NCBI GenBank assembly: GCA_954871525.1
Contig: OX940869.1
Span: forward strand, 23,650,001-23,714,000
Length of the DNA: 64,000 nucleotides
Direction of reading: 5' to 3'
DNA from: Parietaria judaica
Taxonomy: Eukaryota > Streptophyta > Magnoliopsida > Rosales > Urticaceae
Below are positions 36,758 through 47,749 of the stretch, one piece after another; the first letter of the stretch is position 1, and each line of letters opens with the position of its first letter. The notes under the pieces were generated by a model that saw only the letters and a list, made by a program, of their open reading frames with translations, was not told the DNA's origin and did not search any database. The position numbers and the translations under genes were made by a program.

Positions 36758-39700
36758 ATGAAATCTAGAGCTTGGATTAATATAAATAGGGAGACCAAAG
36801 TTTATAAGACCGGTGTAGATGCGTTTTGTGATTTTGTTAGAGCACATTCGGTTGTTGGGGAAGGCATTCAATGTCCTTGCATTAAATGTGGAAATCATAA
36901 GTCGAATTCTTTGAAAAATGTTCGATTTCATTTGCTTGCATACGGGATTATGCGTTGTTATGATCATTGGATCTACCATGGTAAAGAAATTCGTGAAAGT
37001 TTTAATGCAAGAAGCTTCGATAATGTTGAAGATGATAGTAACAGTAGGCACGAAATGATGAAAGACACAATTGAAGATGATTTAGTTCGCCGGCTGGAAT
37101 TTTTAGAGTCGATGGTGAACGATAGGGATTCACCGTTGTTTGATGGGTGCAGGGGTAATGTGACGAAATTGTCATTTCTTGTGACATTGTTTAATTTAAA
37201 GGCGTTAGGTGGTTGGACGAATGCCAGTTTTCCCTACTATTGGACAAGCTCAGAGAAGTATTACCTAAGTATGCATGATGCGTGTAAGATGTTAGGCTTG
37301 TTAGGTATAAAGTACGAGAAGTTTCATACGTGTCCGCGCGATTGTGTGTTGTACAGGCACGAGCACGAAAACTTAGTTAATTATCCCGTTTGCAAAGTGT
37401 CAAGGTGGAAGAAGGGTAAAATGCCTCACAACGGTGTGAAAAGAGTTCCCCGCAAGATTTTATGGTACATCCCTCTCGTGCCGCGTTTACATCGCATGTT
37501 CAAGAGTGTCGGTCACGCGAAAAATTTGGTTTGGCACTATGAGCAACGTATCGATGATGGTAAGTTGAGACATCGCACAGATGCGATGCAATGGAAAGAG
37601 TTTGGCAATATCCAGAATTCAGTTCGGATCCGAGGAATTTGTGTCTTGCTTTGGCCACCGATGAAATGAACCCTTTCGGTACTATGAGTACTCAATATAG
37701 TGTCTGGTCGGTGATACTGGTGAACTACAATCTCCCTTCGAAATTGTGTATGAAGAGAAAGTTCTTGATGTTGACCCTTTTGATTTCGGGGCCACACCAA
37801 CCAGGTAATGATATAGATGTCTATTTGACACCTTTGGTCGATGATTTGAAGATTTTATGGAACAAAGGATTTGAGACCTAGGATGCCCACCGTGACGAAG
37901 CTTTCAACTTAAGAGCTATGTTAATGTGGACAATCAATGATTTTCCAGCTTACGGGAACTTGTCAGGATACTCGGTTAAATAAAAAATTGACTGTCTTGT
38001 TTGCAATAAAAAGACAAGTTCGATCCGGTTGAAGCATGGGAGGAAGACAATTTATCTCAATCATCAGAGATTCTTACCACCCAATCACCCGTTCAGAAAG
38101 CAGAAAAAAAGTGTTTGATGGCCGTACATGCTTTCAACCCGCTCCAAAGATTTTTTCAGGCCAACGTGTCTATGAGTTTTTGTCGGCTAAAGATATTGTT
38201 TTCGAGGTTTTTGGAAAAAGAGATCGGAAAGGAAAAAAGGACTTTGCACAAAACCCATGGCATAAACAATCAATTTTTTATGACTTTCTATATTGGAAGT
38301 CACATCATGTTCGTCATTGTTTAGACGTAACGCACATCGAGAAAAATGTTTTCGAATCGATTTTCGGAACTTTGCTTGATAATAAAAGCAAAACAAAAGA
38401 TAGTAAAAAAAATCTCGTTTGGATTTTGTCGAATTGGAGATGAGTTGTAGTTTGCATTCCAAGGAGCAAGGCAAAAAAACGTATTTACCACCAGCAAAAA
38501 CCAGTTTAACCAAACCGGAGCGAATATCATTATGCGAGTGGCTTGCTGTGAGAAAAGTTCCCGAATGGCATTCGTCTAACTATCGTACGTTTGTATTCGT
38601 AAATACCAACTTTATTATCTATATGTAATTAAACCCATATGTATTTATTATGTCAACATTTCATGTTTGTATCTGTGAAGGATTGCAGACTTATCAGAAT
38701 GAAGACTCATGATTGTCATATGTTGATGCAACAAATATTACCTCTTGCATTGCGGGGTTGTCGGAAAACGAGGTTGGATTGTCCATATCCAAGTTTTGTC
38801 AGTTCTTCACTCAATTTGCTCCAAGACCATCGACCCCGACGATATTGATCCGATGCAAGAAGACTTGGTTACGACTCTATGGTTGTTTTGAGAAGTTCTT
38901 TCCACCCGCATTTTTTGACATCATGATCCACTTAACAGTTCATTTATTAGGCGAATTGAAGTTATGCGGGCTCGTATTTTTACGTGGATGTATCCTATCG
39001 AACGCTATATGAAAGTCGTGAAAGGTTACATGAAGAACTATAATCGGCCAGAGGTGAGCATTATTGAGAGTTACATTGCAGAGGATTCATTTGAGTTTTG
39101 CTAAGAGAATTTAGCTAGAACGATTACAATTGGACTGCCCAAAGAAGTTAGTGCATAATCAAAAAACATATCCGCCGGTAAAATAGTTCATATAATTGTT
39201 TAAGAATTGAATAAGAAATGTTCATATATATATGCCTTCTATTGTTTTTGTACACAAGAACCCCTTTGAAAGTAGACCGAAAACTTTGGGATCAAGCTGT
39301 TCTACATGTTTTACACAATTTTGATGATGTGTCACCGTTTATCGATGAACATTTGAGGGAGTTGAAACTACTCCACCCTAAAAACGGCCGTAATGAAAAA
39401 TGGTTACAACAAGAACACAACCGAACATTTCCAAAGTGGCTCGAAGAACGTGTGAATTATGGAAGTGGACATTCTGAGACGCTTATGAAGATATCTAGAG
39501 GGCCTTCATCAATCGTTACAAGGTACACGTCGTGGTATGTTAACGGGTACACATTCTACACAAAAGAAAGAGATGAGAAACACCCTGTTCAAAATAGTGG
39601 TGTAACATATGGTGCGGATTGCATGTATGTTGCGTCCTCGAAGGAGAAGAATCCCGTACACGGTTTTATGAATTACTACGGCTACGTACATGATAATTGG

Positions 39701-40117
39701 GAACTTGTCTACTGTGGCTTCTGAGTACCATTATTTAAGTGCAAATGGGCGGACAATAACCATGTAAAAGTTGACAATGAAGGGATTACGGTTGTTGAAT
39801 TTAGACAACTCGGATATGCAAACGATTTGTTCATCTTGGCGTCGCTCGCGGCTCAAGTGTTTTACGTTACCGATCCGGCTTATCGGGAATTATCTCTTGC
39901 AGTAAATTTGAAACCAAGAAATGTTGAAGATTGGAAAGAAGAAGACGAAGACACATGTACGAATATTCCCCCTTTCTTAAAAGGGTTACCGGCGTTTGAA
40001 GACGTGGAAAACATTGAAAATGATGATGAATCTGTTTTACGTTGTCAAGGTATAGAGTCAACATGTGTTGAGGATTCCTGCAAAAAAAAAAAAAAAAAAA
40101 CACGTGTCGGGGCGTGA
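36758..40117 (+). pseudogene. Broken TNPD-type (tnp2) CACTA transposase
   Basis: Domains in order on the + strand. The transposase-associated N-terminal domain (MKSRAWININRETKVYKTGV, then IQCPCIKCGNH and HLLAYGIMRCYDHWIYHGK) spans about 36758-37000. The tnp2 catalytic region spans about 37090-38450, with LFNLKALGGWTNASF, FSSDPRNLCLALATDEMNPF, GPHQPGNDIDVYLTPLVDDL and HHVRHCLDVTHIEKNVFESI. A DUF4218-like part (HDCHMLMQQILPLALRG, then FFPPAFFDIMIHLTVHLLGE, about 38700-38965) and a DUF4216-like C-terminus (about 39600-39920, LGYANDLFILASLAAQVFYV) follow. Disabling changes include a frameshift near 37600, stops at 37879, 37981 and 39722, and further frame changes at about 38440 and 38650-39010. 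TNPD binds and cuts transposon ends in En/Spm. Introns are expected in such genes, so some apparent breaks (for example 38583-38680 and 39180-39260) may be introns rather than lesions. Confidence 0.88.
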
Positions 40118-40329
40118 TTTCAATAATTGCGTTGCAACGAAGACTTTCTTGTGATAGACAGATTCTTGTTATTTAATATAAAGTTTAATGCCTTTTGATG
40201 ATATTTAATATACGTATTTTAATTATTTACACACGAAAATATGAAAAATTAACTGTGAGAAAATGTGCACGAACTTAGATAATTTTTGTGGGAATCCCTG
40301 GAAAGTAGTCATCGAAAAAAGAAAATTTC

Positions 40330-40700
40330 ATCAAAATAGCCGCGGTTTATAATTAACAACCGCGGCATAGTTCATGACTTACCAATACCAATGAACGTAG
40401 CCGCGACATATTACTCATATGTCGTTCTCTAAATTATTACACCGCAGCTGAATATTACCACAACCGCGGCTTTTTCCAGATGACCAAATTAATGGAGCTC
40501 TCGAGTTGATTGTGAATTTTATATGGTCGGGGCTTTGTGTGGTTAAGTACCGCGGTTGAATTTTGGGGGCTGTGATGTAGTATAATGAGCAGACAAAAAC
40601 GATTCTTCTTAGTGTACCGCCGCGGTATTAATTATACTACTGTTTGAATTAATCGTGCCACATGTGATGTACCTCGCCCATGTATAAAATGAGTCGCGGC
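40330..40700. repeat. CCGCGG-centred subterminal repeats, middle block
   Basis: Motifs such as AGCCGCGGTTT, AACCGCGGCAT, AACCGCGGCTTTT and TACCGCGGTTG occur near 40340, 40361, 40464, 40551 and 40619 in both orientations, directly after the transposase pseudogene. Confidence 0.65.
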
Positions 40701-40744
40701 GGTAAAATGTTTCGAGCATAGATTTTGTTTTCCCTCTATTAGTT

Positions 40745-40958
40745 CAGCATTTTGATTTTCATTCTCCCCCTCTTTTTCTCTCTCAGCTCTCTCCACTCGC
40801 CACCACTCTCTCTCTTTCTTTGGATAACTCTTTTGGTCTCATCTCTTTCTCTCTCTTCTCTGTCTCAACTCTCTCTCTCTATCTCTCTCTCTCTCTCTCA
40901 ACTCCCTATCTCTCTTTTTCGGTCTCTTTCCTTATAAAACCCTAAACCCTATAACAAG
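40745..40958 (+). promoter_or_regulatory. Leader-like CT-rich tract, TATA and telo-box
   Basis: A (CT)n-rich stretch (40745-40920) is followed by CTTATAAAAC (40931-40940), an AAACCCTAAACCCT telo-box (40937-40950) and a splice-donor-like ACAAG|GTATG at 40959. Telo-boxes near the start are typical of ribosomal and translation-related plant genes. The arrangement looks like the 5' UTR of a captured gene running straight into its first intron. Confidence 0.4.
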
Positions 40959-42525
40959 GTATGCACATTTTCTTCTATGTGAAGATTTAATCGTTGAATA
41001 CTCTTGGTTTGAGATTTAATGTTCACTTTGATGATCTTTGAATCTTAGGAGAAAACGATGCATTTGTTATCGGTTGCATTGTTGTGTCTTGCATGATTTC
41101 TTATTCGTGAAGATTTACTTGTTGAATACTCTTGGTTGGAGTTTTAATGTTGATTTCAATGTCTTTGAATCTTAAGAGAAAACGATTCATTTGTTCTTGG
41201 TTGCATTTTTTTTTCTTGCTTAGGAACTAAAACAAGGTATGTGGTATTTCTTATTCATGAAGATTTAATTGTTGAATAGTCTTGGTTGGAGTTTTAATGT
41301 TCATTTTGATTGTCTTTGAAGGTTAGGAGAAAATGATTCATTTGTTCTCGGTTTCATTGTTGTTTCTTGCTTAATTAAAAACTAAACAAAGTATGCACAT
41401 TTTCTTGTTCTTGGAGATTTAAATATTGTTGAATACTCTTGGTTAGAGTTTTAATGTTCATTTTCGTGATCTTTGAAGCTTAGGAGAAAATGTAGCATTT
41501 TTTCTCGGTTGTATTGCTTAAGAATTAAACAAGGTATACACGTTTCGTGAAGATTTAATTGTTGAAATTCTCTTGGTTAGAGTTTTAATATTGTTAATTT
41601 TGATGGTCTTTGAAGCTTAGGAGAAATGATGAATTTGTTCTCGGTTGCATATGAGCTTAAGCACTAAAACAAGGTATGCGTGATTTCTTATTCGTGAATA
41701 TTCAATTGTTGAATACTCTTGGTTGGATTTTTAATGTTGATTTCAATGTCTTTGAATCTTAGGAGAAAACGATTCATTTTTTCTCGGTTTCATTGTTGTT
41801 TCTTGCTTAAGAACTAAAACAAGGTATAATATGCTTGATTTCTTATTCGTAAAGATTTAACTGTTGAATACTCTTAGTTGGAGTTTTAATATTGATTTCA
41901 ATGTCTTTCAATCGTAGGAGAAAATGATGCATTTGTTCCCGGTTGCATTGTTAATAATTCTTGCTTAATTAAGAACTAAAACAAGGTATGCACATTTTCT
42001 TGTTCGTGAAGATTTATTAATTGTTGAATACTCTTGGTTGGAGTTTTAATGTTCATTTTGATGATCTTTGAAGCTTAGGAGAAAATGTAGCATTTGTTCT
42101 CGGTTGCATATTTGTTTCTTGCTTAAGAACTATAACAAGGTATGGACGTCTTTCTTCTTCATTGCGATTTAATTGTTACAATACTCTTGGTTGGAGTTTT
42201 AATGTTCATTTTGATGGTCTTTGAATCTTAGGAGAAAATGTAGCATTTTTTCTCGATTGCATTGCTTAAGAACTAAACAAGGTATGCATGTTTCGTGAAT
42301 ATTTAATTGTTGAAACACTATTGGTTGGAGTTTTAATATTGTTAATTTTGATGGTCTTTGAAGCTTATGAGACAACGATGAATTTGCTCTCGGTTGCATA
42401 TGAGCTTAGAACTAAAACATGGTAAGCGTGATTTCTTATTGGTGAAGATTTAATTGTTGAATACTCTTGGTTGGAATTTTAATATTCATTTTGATGGTCT
42501 TTGAAGCTTACGAGAAAATGATGCA
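40955..42525 (+). repeat. Tandem array of about 11 exon-intron-like units (139-162 bp)
   Basis: Each unit contains an AACAAG|GTATG donor-like site, a T-rich stretch with ttgttgaatactcttggttg and gttttaatgttcatttt, an acceptor-like TTTGAATCTTAG|GAG or TTTGAAGCTTAG|GAG, and a short exon-like segment (gagaaaatgatgcatttgtt ... cttaagaactaa). GT positions are 40959, 41237, 41391, 41534, 41674, 41824, 41986, 42140, 42282 and 42422; one unit between the first two lacks the donor, and the donor at 41391 is degenerate (CAAAGTATG). The period is not a multiple of three and no ORF crosses the units. Confidence 0.85.
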
Positions 42526-42879
42526 TGTCGGCTCATAAACTATTAAGAGTTCCTCGTGTGAAGAGGTATTTTTTTAAGAATATGTATTAGGTTTTGTTAA
42601 TTGGGAATTTTGATTATGTTTGTACATTGAGACCGTCGTTTTAGGTTTTGTATATTGTATATTGTGAAGTATTTAAGAATTTGAATTTATTGGTGTTGAA
42701 TGTATATATGGCAAATAATTAGTTTATTTCGAGGTGTAAACTCTTCCATGCATGCGCGGGCGCTTTCGGGCACTCCCGGGACACATCCGGCATGCGTACG
42801 GCCTTTTTTGGTAGGCGCAGGGCATTTCCAGGCGCTTCCTGGGGCATTCCCGGCGCACCCAAAAAATATAACGCCGGCA

Positions 42880-43400
42880 CGATTATGAAAACGACCGCGG
42901 CTCAGATCACACAATTCGAATATATTTTTTTGTTATTCGAAACTAGTAATGTCGCGGCTAATATAATAAAAAAGCATCGGTCTTAACAATAACTTACCGC
43001 GGCCGCTAAGAGAAAAAAAAAGTAAAATCTATCGCGAGTAATCAAAAGCCGCGGCTTAGTTGAAATAACAAACCCGGCTAGTAATAACGAGAAGCCGCGG
43101 TTTTTGCGATGATAATTTCACGGTTTAGCCGAGGCACCTAGTACAAAGACGCGGCCTACAACCATAATAAAATCGCGCTATAAAGAGAAAACAAACCGCG
43201 ACTTGTTTGTAAAAAAATTAACCGCGGTGTACGATTGATATACCCCAGCGTATGCGTAAAACATCCGCGACTTTAGAGTAGAACCAACCATGGCTTCAAT
43301 TACTTAACCGTTGGTTGGTTAACTATGTTTTCCCCGGTAATATTGGATATGTAATCGCAGTAATCGAGTACAAAAATGAACACTTTAAAGGTGTAGGCCG
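42880..43400. repeat. CCGCGG-centred subterminal repeats, right block
   Basis: GACCGCGGCTC, TACCGCGGCCG, AGCCGCGGCTT and AGCCGCGGTTTT occur near 42895, 43000, 43049 and 43094, with further variants to 43400, within 800 bp of the right terminus. Density here is the highest in the element, as expected for transposase-binding subterminal repeats. The short ORFs at 42687-42986 in a GC-rich insert just left of the block are not supported. Confidence 0.7.
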
Positions 43401-43647
43401 CGGTTGTGTTTTATCATATACTGAGACATTGTTTGGTAAAACATAGAGAACAACAACGTTTCATAGACGTTTTTAACCAATTTTGGATGCGTTAATGTAT
43501 TAAACTTGCCACGACTTGTATGATTTCCGACCACGTTTCAGTTACGTGCGGAAGTATTTGCTCACAAAGTACCACTCGTTTTTCAACCACGTCTCAAAAC
43601 AGTCCTGAAATGTTTCAAGGATTGTTTTAAACTGTCCTCAAATCACA

Positions 43648-43661
43648 TATTTGTACTAGTG
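43648..43661 (-). repeat. CACTA right terminal inverted repeat
   Basis: TATTTGTACTAGTG, the exact reverse complement of 25411-25424, followed by the AAT target duplication at 43662-43664. Confidence 0.95.
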
Positions 43662-43699
43662 AATCAGGGAAAAACAGCTTGTTTAAGAATACATGCTCA

Positions 43700-46267
43700 A
43701 CAGAGATGGCCTTTGCGGTCCCCAAGATTGAACACCCCAACCAACTATGCGAATGCTTCATTATCGCGAAATAGGCTAGAGTGCCATTTCCGATCAAGGC
43801 CAAGTTCCAAGCAGAACGACCCCTCAAAACAGTGAAGAGACGTTATTCGATGGATGTGGATCTATACGCTTTAGGAGAAGAGTGGAGCCTTTGAAGTCTT
43901 CAAGAAGTTAAAAAGGCTCATGGAGAATGGGTTAGATCAGAAGATGAAGGTATTGAGAATAGACCGAGGTGAAAGTTCATATCCCAGCAATTTGGAGAGT
44001 TCTGGGATGAAGAAGGAGTCGAGCTTCACCTGACCGCATCGTACACGCCCCAGCATAACAGTGTGGTGAAGAGATGGAAACCGGACACTGATGGACACAA
44101 CAAGGAGTTTGCTGAAGAGTATGCAAGTCCCGGCGAGGTTTTGGGGAGAAGCAGTTAGAAACGCAGTCTATTTGCTAATACGTTTGCCAACGAAGGCACT
44201 ACGAGAGCGCACTCCCTACCAGGAGTGGTTTGGGAAGAAGCCCCACTTGGAGCACTTGAGAGTTTTTGGGTGCACCACACATGTGAAGACTGGGGGCCCC
44301 CATCTCTAGTAGCTCGATGACAGGAGATACACGATGGTGTACCTTGGCGTTGAAGACGGAAGCAAGGCACACAGACTTTTTGACCCCCGACGCAGCAAGA
44401 TCCTGGTGAGCAGAGATGCCATGTTCAAAGAAGAGAAAAAGTGGGATTGGCGTGATGAGAACGGTGAGCCCGAACAGATTTTAGTTGAGTTCGAAGTTGT
44501 TGCCGAGCAGGAAGAGCTAACAACATCCAGCTCGGGTACATCCACCAGAGATTCTAGCTCAGGTACCCACACCAGCTCATCCAGCTCGGGTACCCATACT
44601 AGAGATTTCTGCCCGGGTACACCCAGGACACCCAGCCCGAGCAGAACCAGCCCGTCTAGTTCGGGAGATTCCTCGATCAAGGATGGCCCGAAGTCTACGA
44701 AGAGGCTCAGGAAGTGGAGATGAATCTAGAAGAACAGGAATGGCAGGAGGCAATGGAGAAGGAGCCGGAATCCATAGAGAAGAACAGGACGTGGAAGCTC
44801 ACTAACCTTCCCAAAGGTCAGAAACCCATTGGCTTTAAGTGGGCGTACAAGCTCAAGAAGGAAACCGAGGGGAATGTCTTAAATCACAAGGCAATGCTAG
44901 TAGCCAAAGGCTACGTGTAAAGGCAAGGAGTCGACTTCAAGGAAGTCTTTGCTCCCGTGGCGAGGTTGGACACGGTCAGACTCATCCTAGCCGTCGCAGC
45001 TCATCGAGGTTGGGGGATTCACCGCATGGATGTCAAATCGGCATTCTTAAATGGTAACCTCGAGAAAGAAGTCTACGTCAATCAACCTGAAGGTTTTGGC
45101 GTCAATGGCAAGGAGCAGAAGGTGTAAAGACTCTCCAAGGCTCTATGGGGGCTACGTTAAGCTCCAAGAGCGTGGAAAATACGACTCAACAAGAGCTTGA
45201 AGAGTCTTGGATTCACAAAGTGCTCCAGGGAGCAGGCAGTTTACACCAGAAGCAGCGGAGAAGATACTCTGATCGTGGGAGTTTATGTGGACGAATTGAT
45301 CGTCACTGGATCCAGCGCATGAGGCGTAGATGGATTCACGAAGCAGATGATGGTCGAATTCGAGATAAGTGACCTCGGATTACATTCGTATTACCCCGGC
45401 ATCGAGGTGGACTAAAAGAAAGACTGCATTACGCTGAAGAAGTCGGCCTACGCGAAGAAGATCCTTAAGCAGTTCGAGATGGCGGATTGCAACCCAAGCA
45501 AATATCCGATGAAAGCGAAGTTACAACTCAGGAAGGATGCTGAAGGAAGAGAAGTGGATCCCACGGAGTACGGACGCGTGATCGGGTGCCTGTGGTATCT
45601 CACCCACACCCGACCAGACATTTCTCATGCAGTTGGAATAGTCAGTCGTTATACGGAGAAGCCCAGGAGCACATACCAGCAGGCCGTGAAGCACATCTTG
45701 TGCTACGTGAAGGGAACGACGGACTACGGGATCCAGTATGGAAGAGGCAGGGGAACAGTAGAGCTAGTTGGCTTCATTGGTAGTGATCTGGCCGTTGAGA
45801 TTGATGATAGGAAGAGTACCGGAGGCATGGCGTTCTATCTGAATAGGAACCTGATCACCTGGTAGTCTCAGAAGCAGATGATTGTAGCTCTATCCTCATG
45901 CGAAGCGGAATTCATGGCAGCAACCGCAGCACCGTGTCAAGCTATGTGGTTGAAGGGGCTACTGAGTGAAGTGACAAGAGCCGAGCAGAAACCAGTTACT
46001 CTCTACGTGGACAACAATTCCGCAATAGCGCTGATGAAGAACTTAGTGTTTCATGGTCGAAGCAAACACATAGACACTCAGTTTCATTACATTCGGGAGT
46101 GTGTGGAGAAGCGGGAGATCATCGTGGAGTTCGTCAGCACAAGAGAGCAACGTGCAGACATACTCACCAATGCTCTATCAAGAGTCAAGTTCGCAGGGAT
46201 GAGATATTTGCTCGGGGGTGAAGAACCTCGACCCAAGACAAGCTTACGAGAGAGAATGCGAGTTTAA
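43700..46267 (+). pseudogene. Decayed Ty1/copia pol, integrase to RNase H, copy 2
   Basis: Same family as copy 1 (19294-22695) but the complementary part. The integrase remnant lacks the segment with the first catalytic Asp (deletion near 43825-43845). Reverse transcriptase follows from about 44714 (EQEWQEAMEKE, then GFKWAYKLKKETEGNV, then [18 protein letters not shown], then [12 protein letters not shown]). The catalytic motif reads YVDE at about 45283-45294, where YVDD is expected. RNase H follows (ALSSCEAEFMAATAAPCQA, then LYVDNNSAIALMKN, 45878-46100) and the pol end ADILTNALSRVKF. Stops occur at 44918, 45125, 45160, 45316, 45412 and 45863. The left end is truncated next to the CACTA insertion. 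Confidence 0.9.
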
Positions 46268-46885
46268 GCTTGACTTGGCTTAACAAACCCTAGCAGAAAA
46301 TCTGCCCACGAGAAATCTCCCTACCAGGAATTTCCCCACCACGATCGTCCCCTACCAGAAATCTCCCCACCAGAGATGGGTCCGACCAGAGATGCTCCAT
46401 AGAAGCAAGGGACGCGACCAGGAATGTCCCTACCAGAGATGCCCCTAGTAGAAATGCTCCTTAGCAGAAAGGACCTTAGCAAGATTCTCCCGAACAGAAT
46501 CGGGAAACGCTAGAAGTCAACAGAAGTTATTCCTGGAAGGTACCAAACTTGAGGAGCAAGTTTGGAGATACGATTTGACTTCCTTATTTGATTTAATTTG
46601 ATTTGATTTGATTTCCCATTCTATTAGGAAACGTGTAAATTGTAAAAATTTGATCGAGTTTATTTTAGAAAGTTTTTGTTGGAGTTAGTCATTTTCTGGT
46701 CCCCTATAAATAGTAGTGTTAGTGTTTAATTTTTGTAACACCATTATTATTTATTTTGCTTTGGATTAATTAAAGAGAAACCTTTCTCCCAAGTTTGTTC
46801 ATTTCTTCTTATTTCTTATTGTACTTCATTGTTTTCGGTAGATCTTTTCTCATTGGAATCGACAAATTGCAATTGGGAACCAACA
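46259..46885 (+). mobile_element. 3' LTR of copia family 1, copy 2
   Basis: Begins CGAGTTTAAGC (the usual TG has become CG), after a purine-rich GAGAGAGAATG, and ends GGGAACCAACA. It contains CCCCTATAAATAGTAG and aligns with the 5' LTR at 19294-19801, with extra CCAGAAATCTCC-type repeats near its start. It overlaps the last codons of the pol reading frame. Confidence 0.8.
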
Positions 46886-47741
46886 GTGAGAATGGTCGTT
46901 TTAAGTTTCAATTACAAAATGATTATTGCTCAGTGCGATTTTACCATGAAGACTCGAAGGATCAACTATATTGATGCAGCCGAAAAAAATAAAAAAAATT
47001 AAACGTCCACCGTGTTTCCTTTTTTTTGGCAAGTCTCGATCGTGAGTCCCACTCTCAATTTCGAAAACTAATTCTCCATAGAATCCTCCACTTGAGATAG
47101 ATTATCAATTTTTTTTTTCTTCACAAACGATCACGTTATATTTTAATAAAATAAAATTAAACTAACTTCTTAAATAAGTGAAGCCACTCCCAAACCTAAG
47201 ACTTACCTATTCAAATATAATAAATCAATGCAAATCAAAGAAATTATACTTAAAAACTAATACAAGAAAATAATGCATAAAACGTTTCTTTGAAGCACGA
47301 TAATGGGATCAGTATGTCACTATTAAAGCCAAAATTTAATAATATATATCAATAGTACTGCTACATGAATATAGAGTATGTCAGTAATTTTCAAATTAAA
47401 ATGGCTCAAAATTTGGCCATTGCAATGCAATCTGCTATACAATAATAGTACCTTACAAAGTGTAATAGTAGAGGGGCCGGTCGTGTTTTGTCAAGACTCA
47501 AGACTTTATATAAAGTAAATTTTTGATATTTTTAAAGTATTTAAAATTAATCTTTTTATATTTAATTAATATAAAATTCTATATAAAAAAGATTAGAGTC
47601 CTTAAATTTGAAGACACAACGTGCCGACATTATCCATAGCTAGGACCAAGCCTGGACAGAATTAAAAAAGATACACAAACAAAATAAATGATGAGATCGG
47701 TTAGTTAGGTTTTAGTTTTTTTTTTTTATAGTTTGTGGGTA
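46886..47741. other. AT-rich intergenic DNA
   Basis: No gene seen. Poly-A/T tracts and one GGGGCCGGTCGTG motif (47473) reminiscent of hAT ends, without a partner. Confidence 0.5.
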
Positions 47742-47749
47742 ATTTTTAG

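Larger units (their letters stand above)
25411..43661 (+). mobile_element. Giant CACTA (En/Spm) transposon, 18,251 bp, intact ends
   Basis: The left terminus CACTAGTACAAATA (25411-25424) and right terminus TATTTGTACTAGTG (43648-43661) are exact reverse complements. Both are flanked by the trinucleotide AAT (25408-25410, 43662-43664), the 3-bp target duplication typical of CACTA elements. Inside are a tnp2-type transposase pseudogene in + orientation (36758-40117), a Transposase_32-like ORF, short GC-rich palindromic motifs like subterminal repeats, a captured F-box fragment and a nested LTR. Intact ends and duplication point to a fairly recent insertion, while the transposase is broken, so movement probably used an enzyme in trans or predates the mutations. 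The element sits at the junction between minus-strand LTR-like DNA and copia copy 2. Confidence 0.92.

Noticed and set aside
36749..37187. Minus-strand ORFs across the transposase region
   Set aside because: Shadows of the TNPD reading frame on the other strand.
19294..46885. Idea that one copia element was simply split by the CACTA insertion
   Set aside because: The two halves overlap across integrase and differ there, and the CACTA flanks do not join copia to copia.
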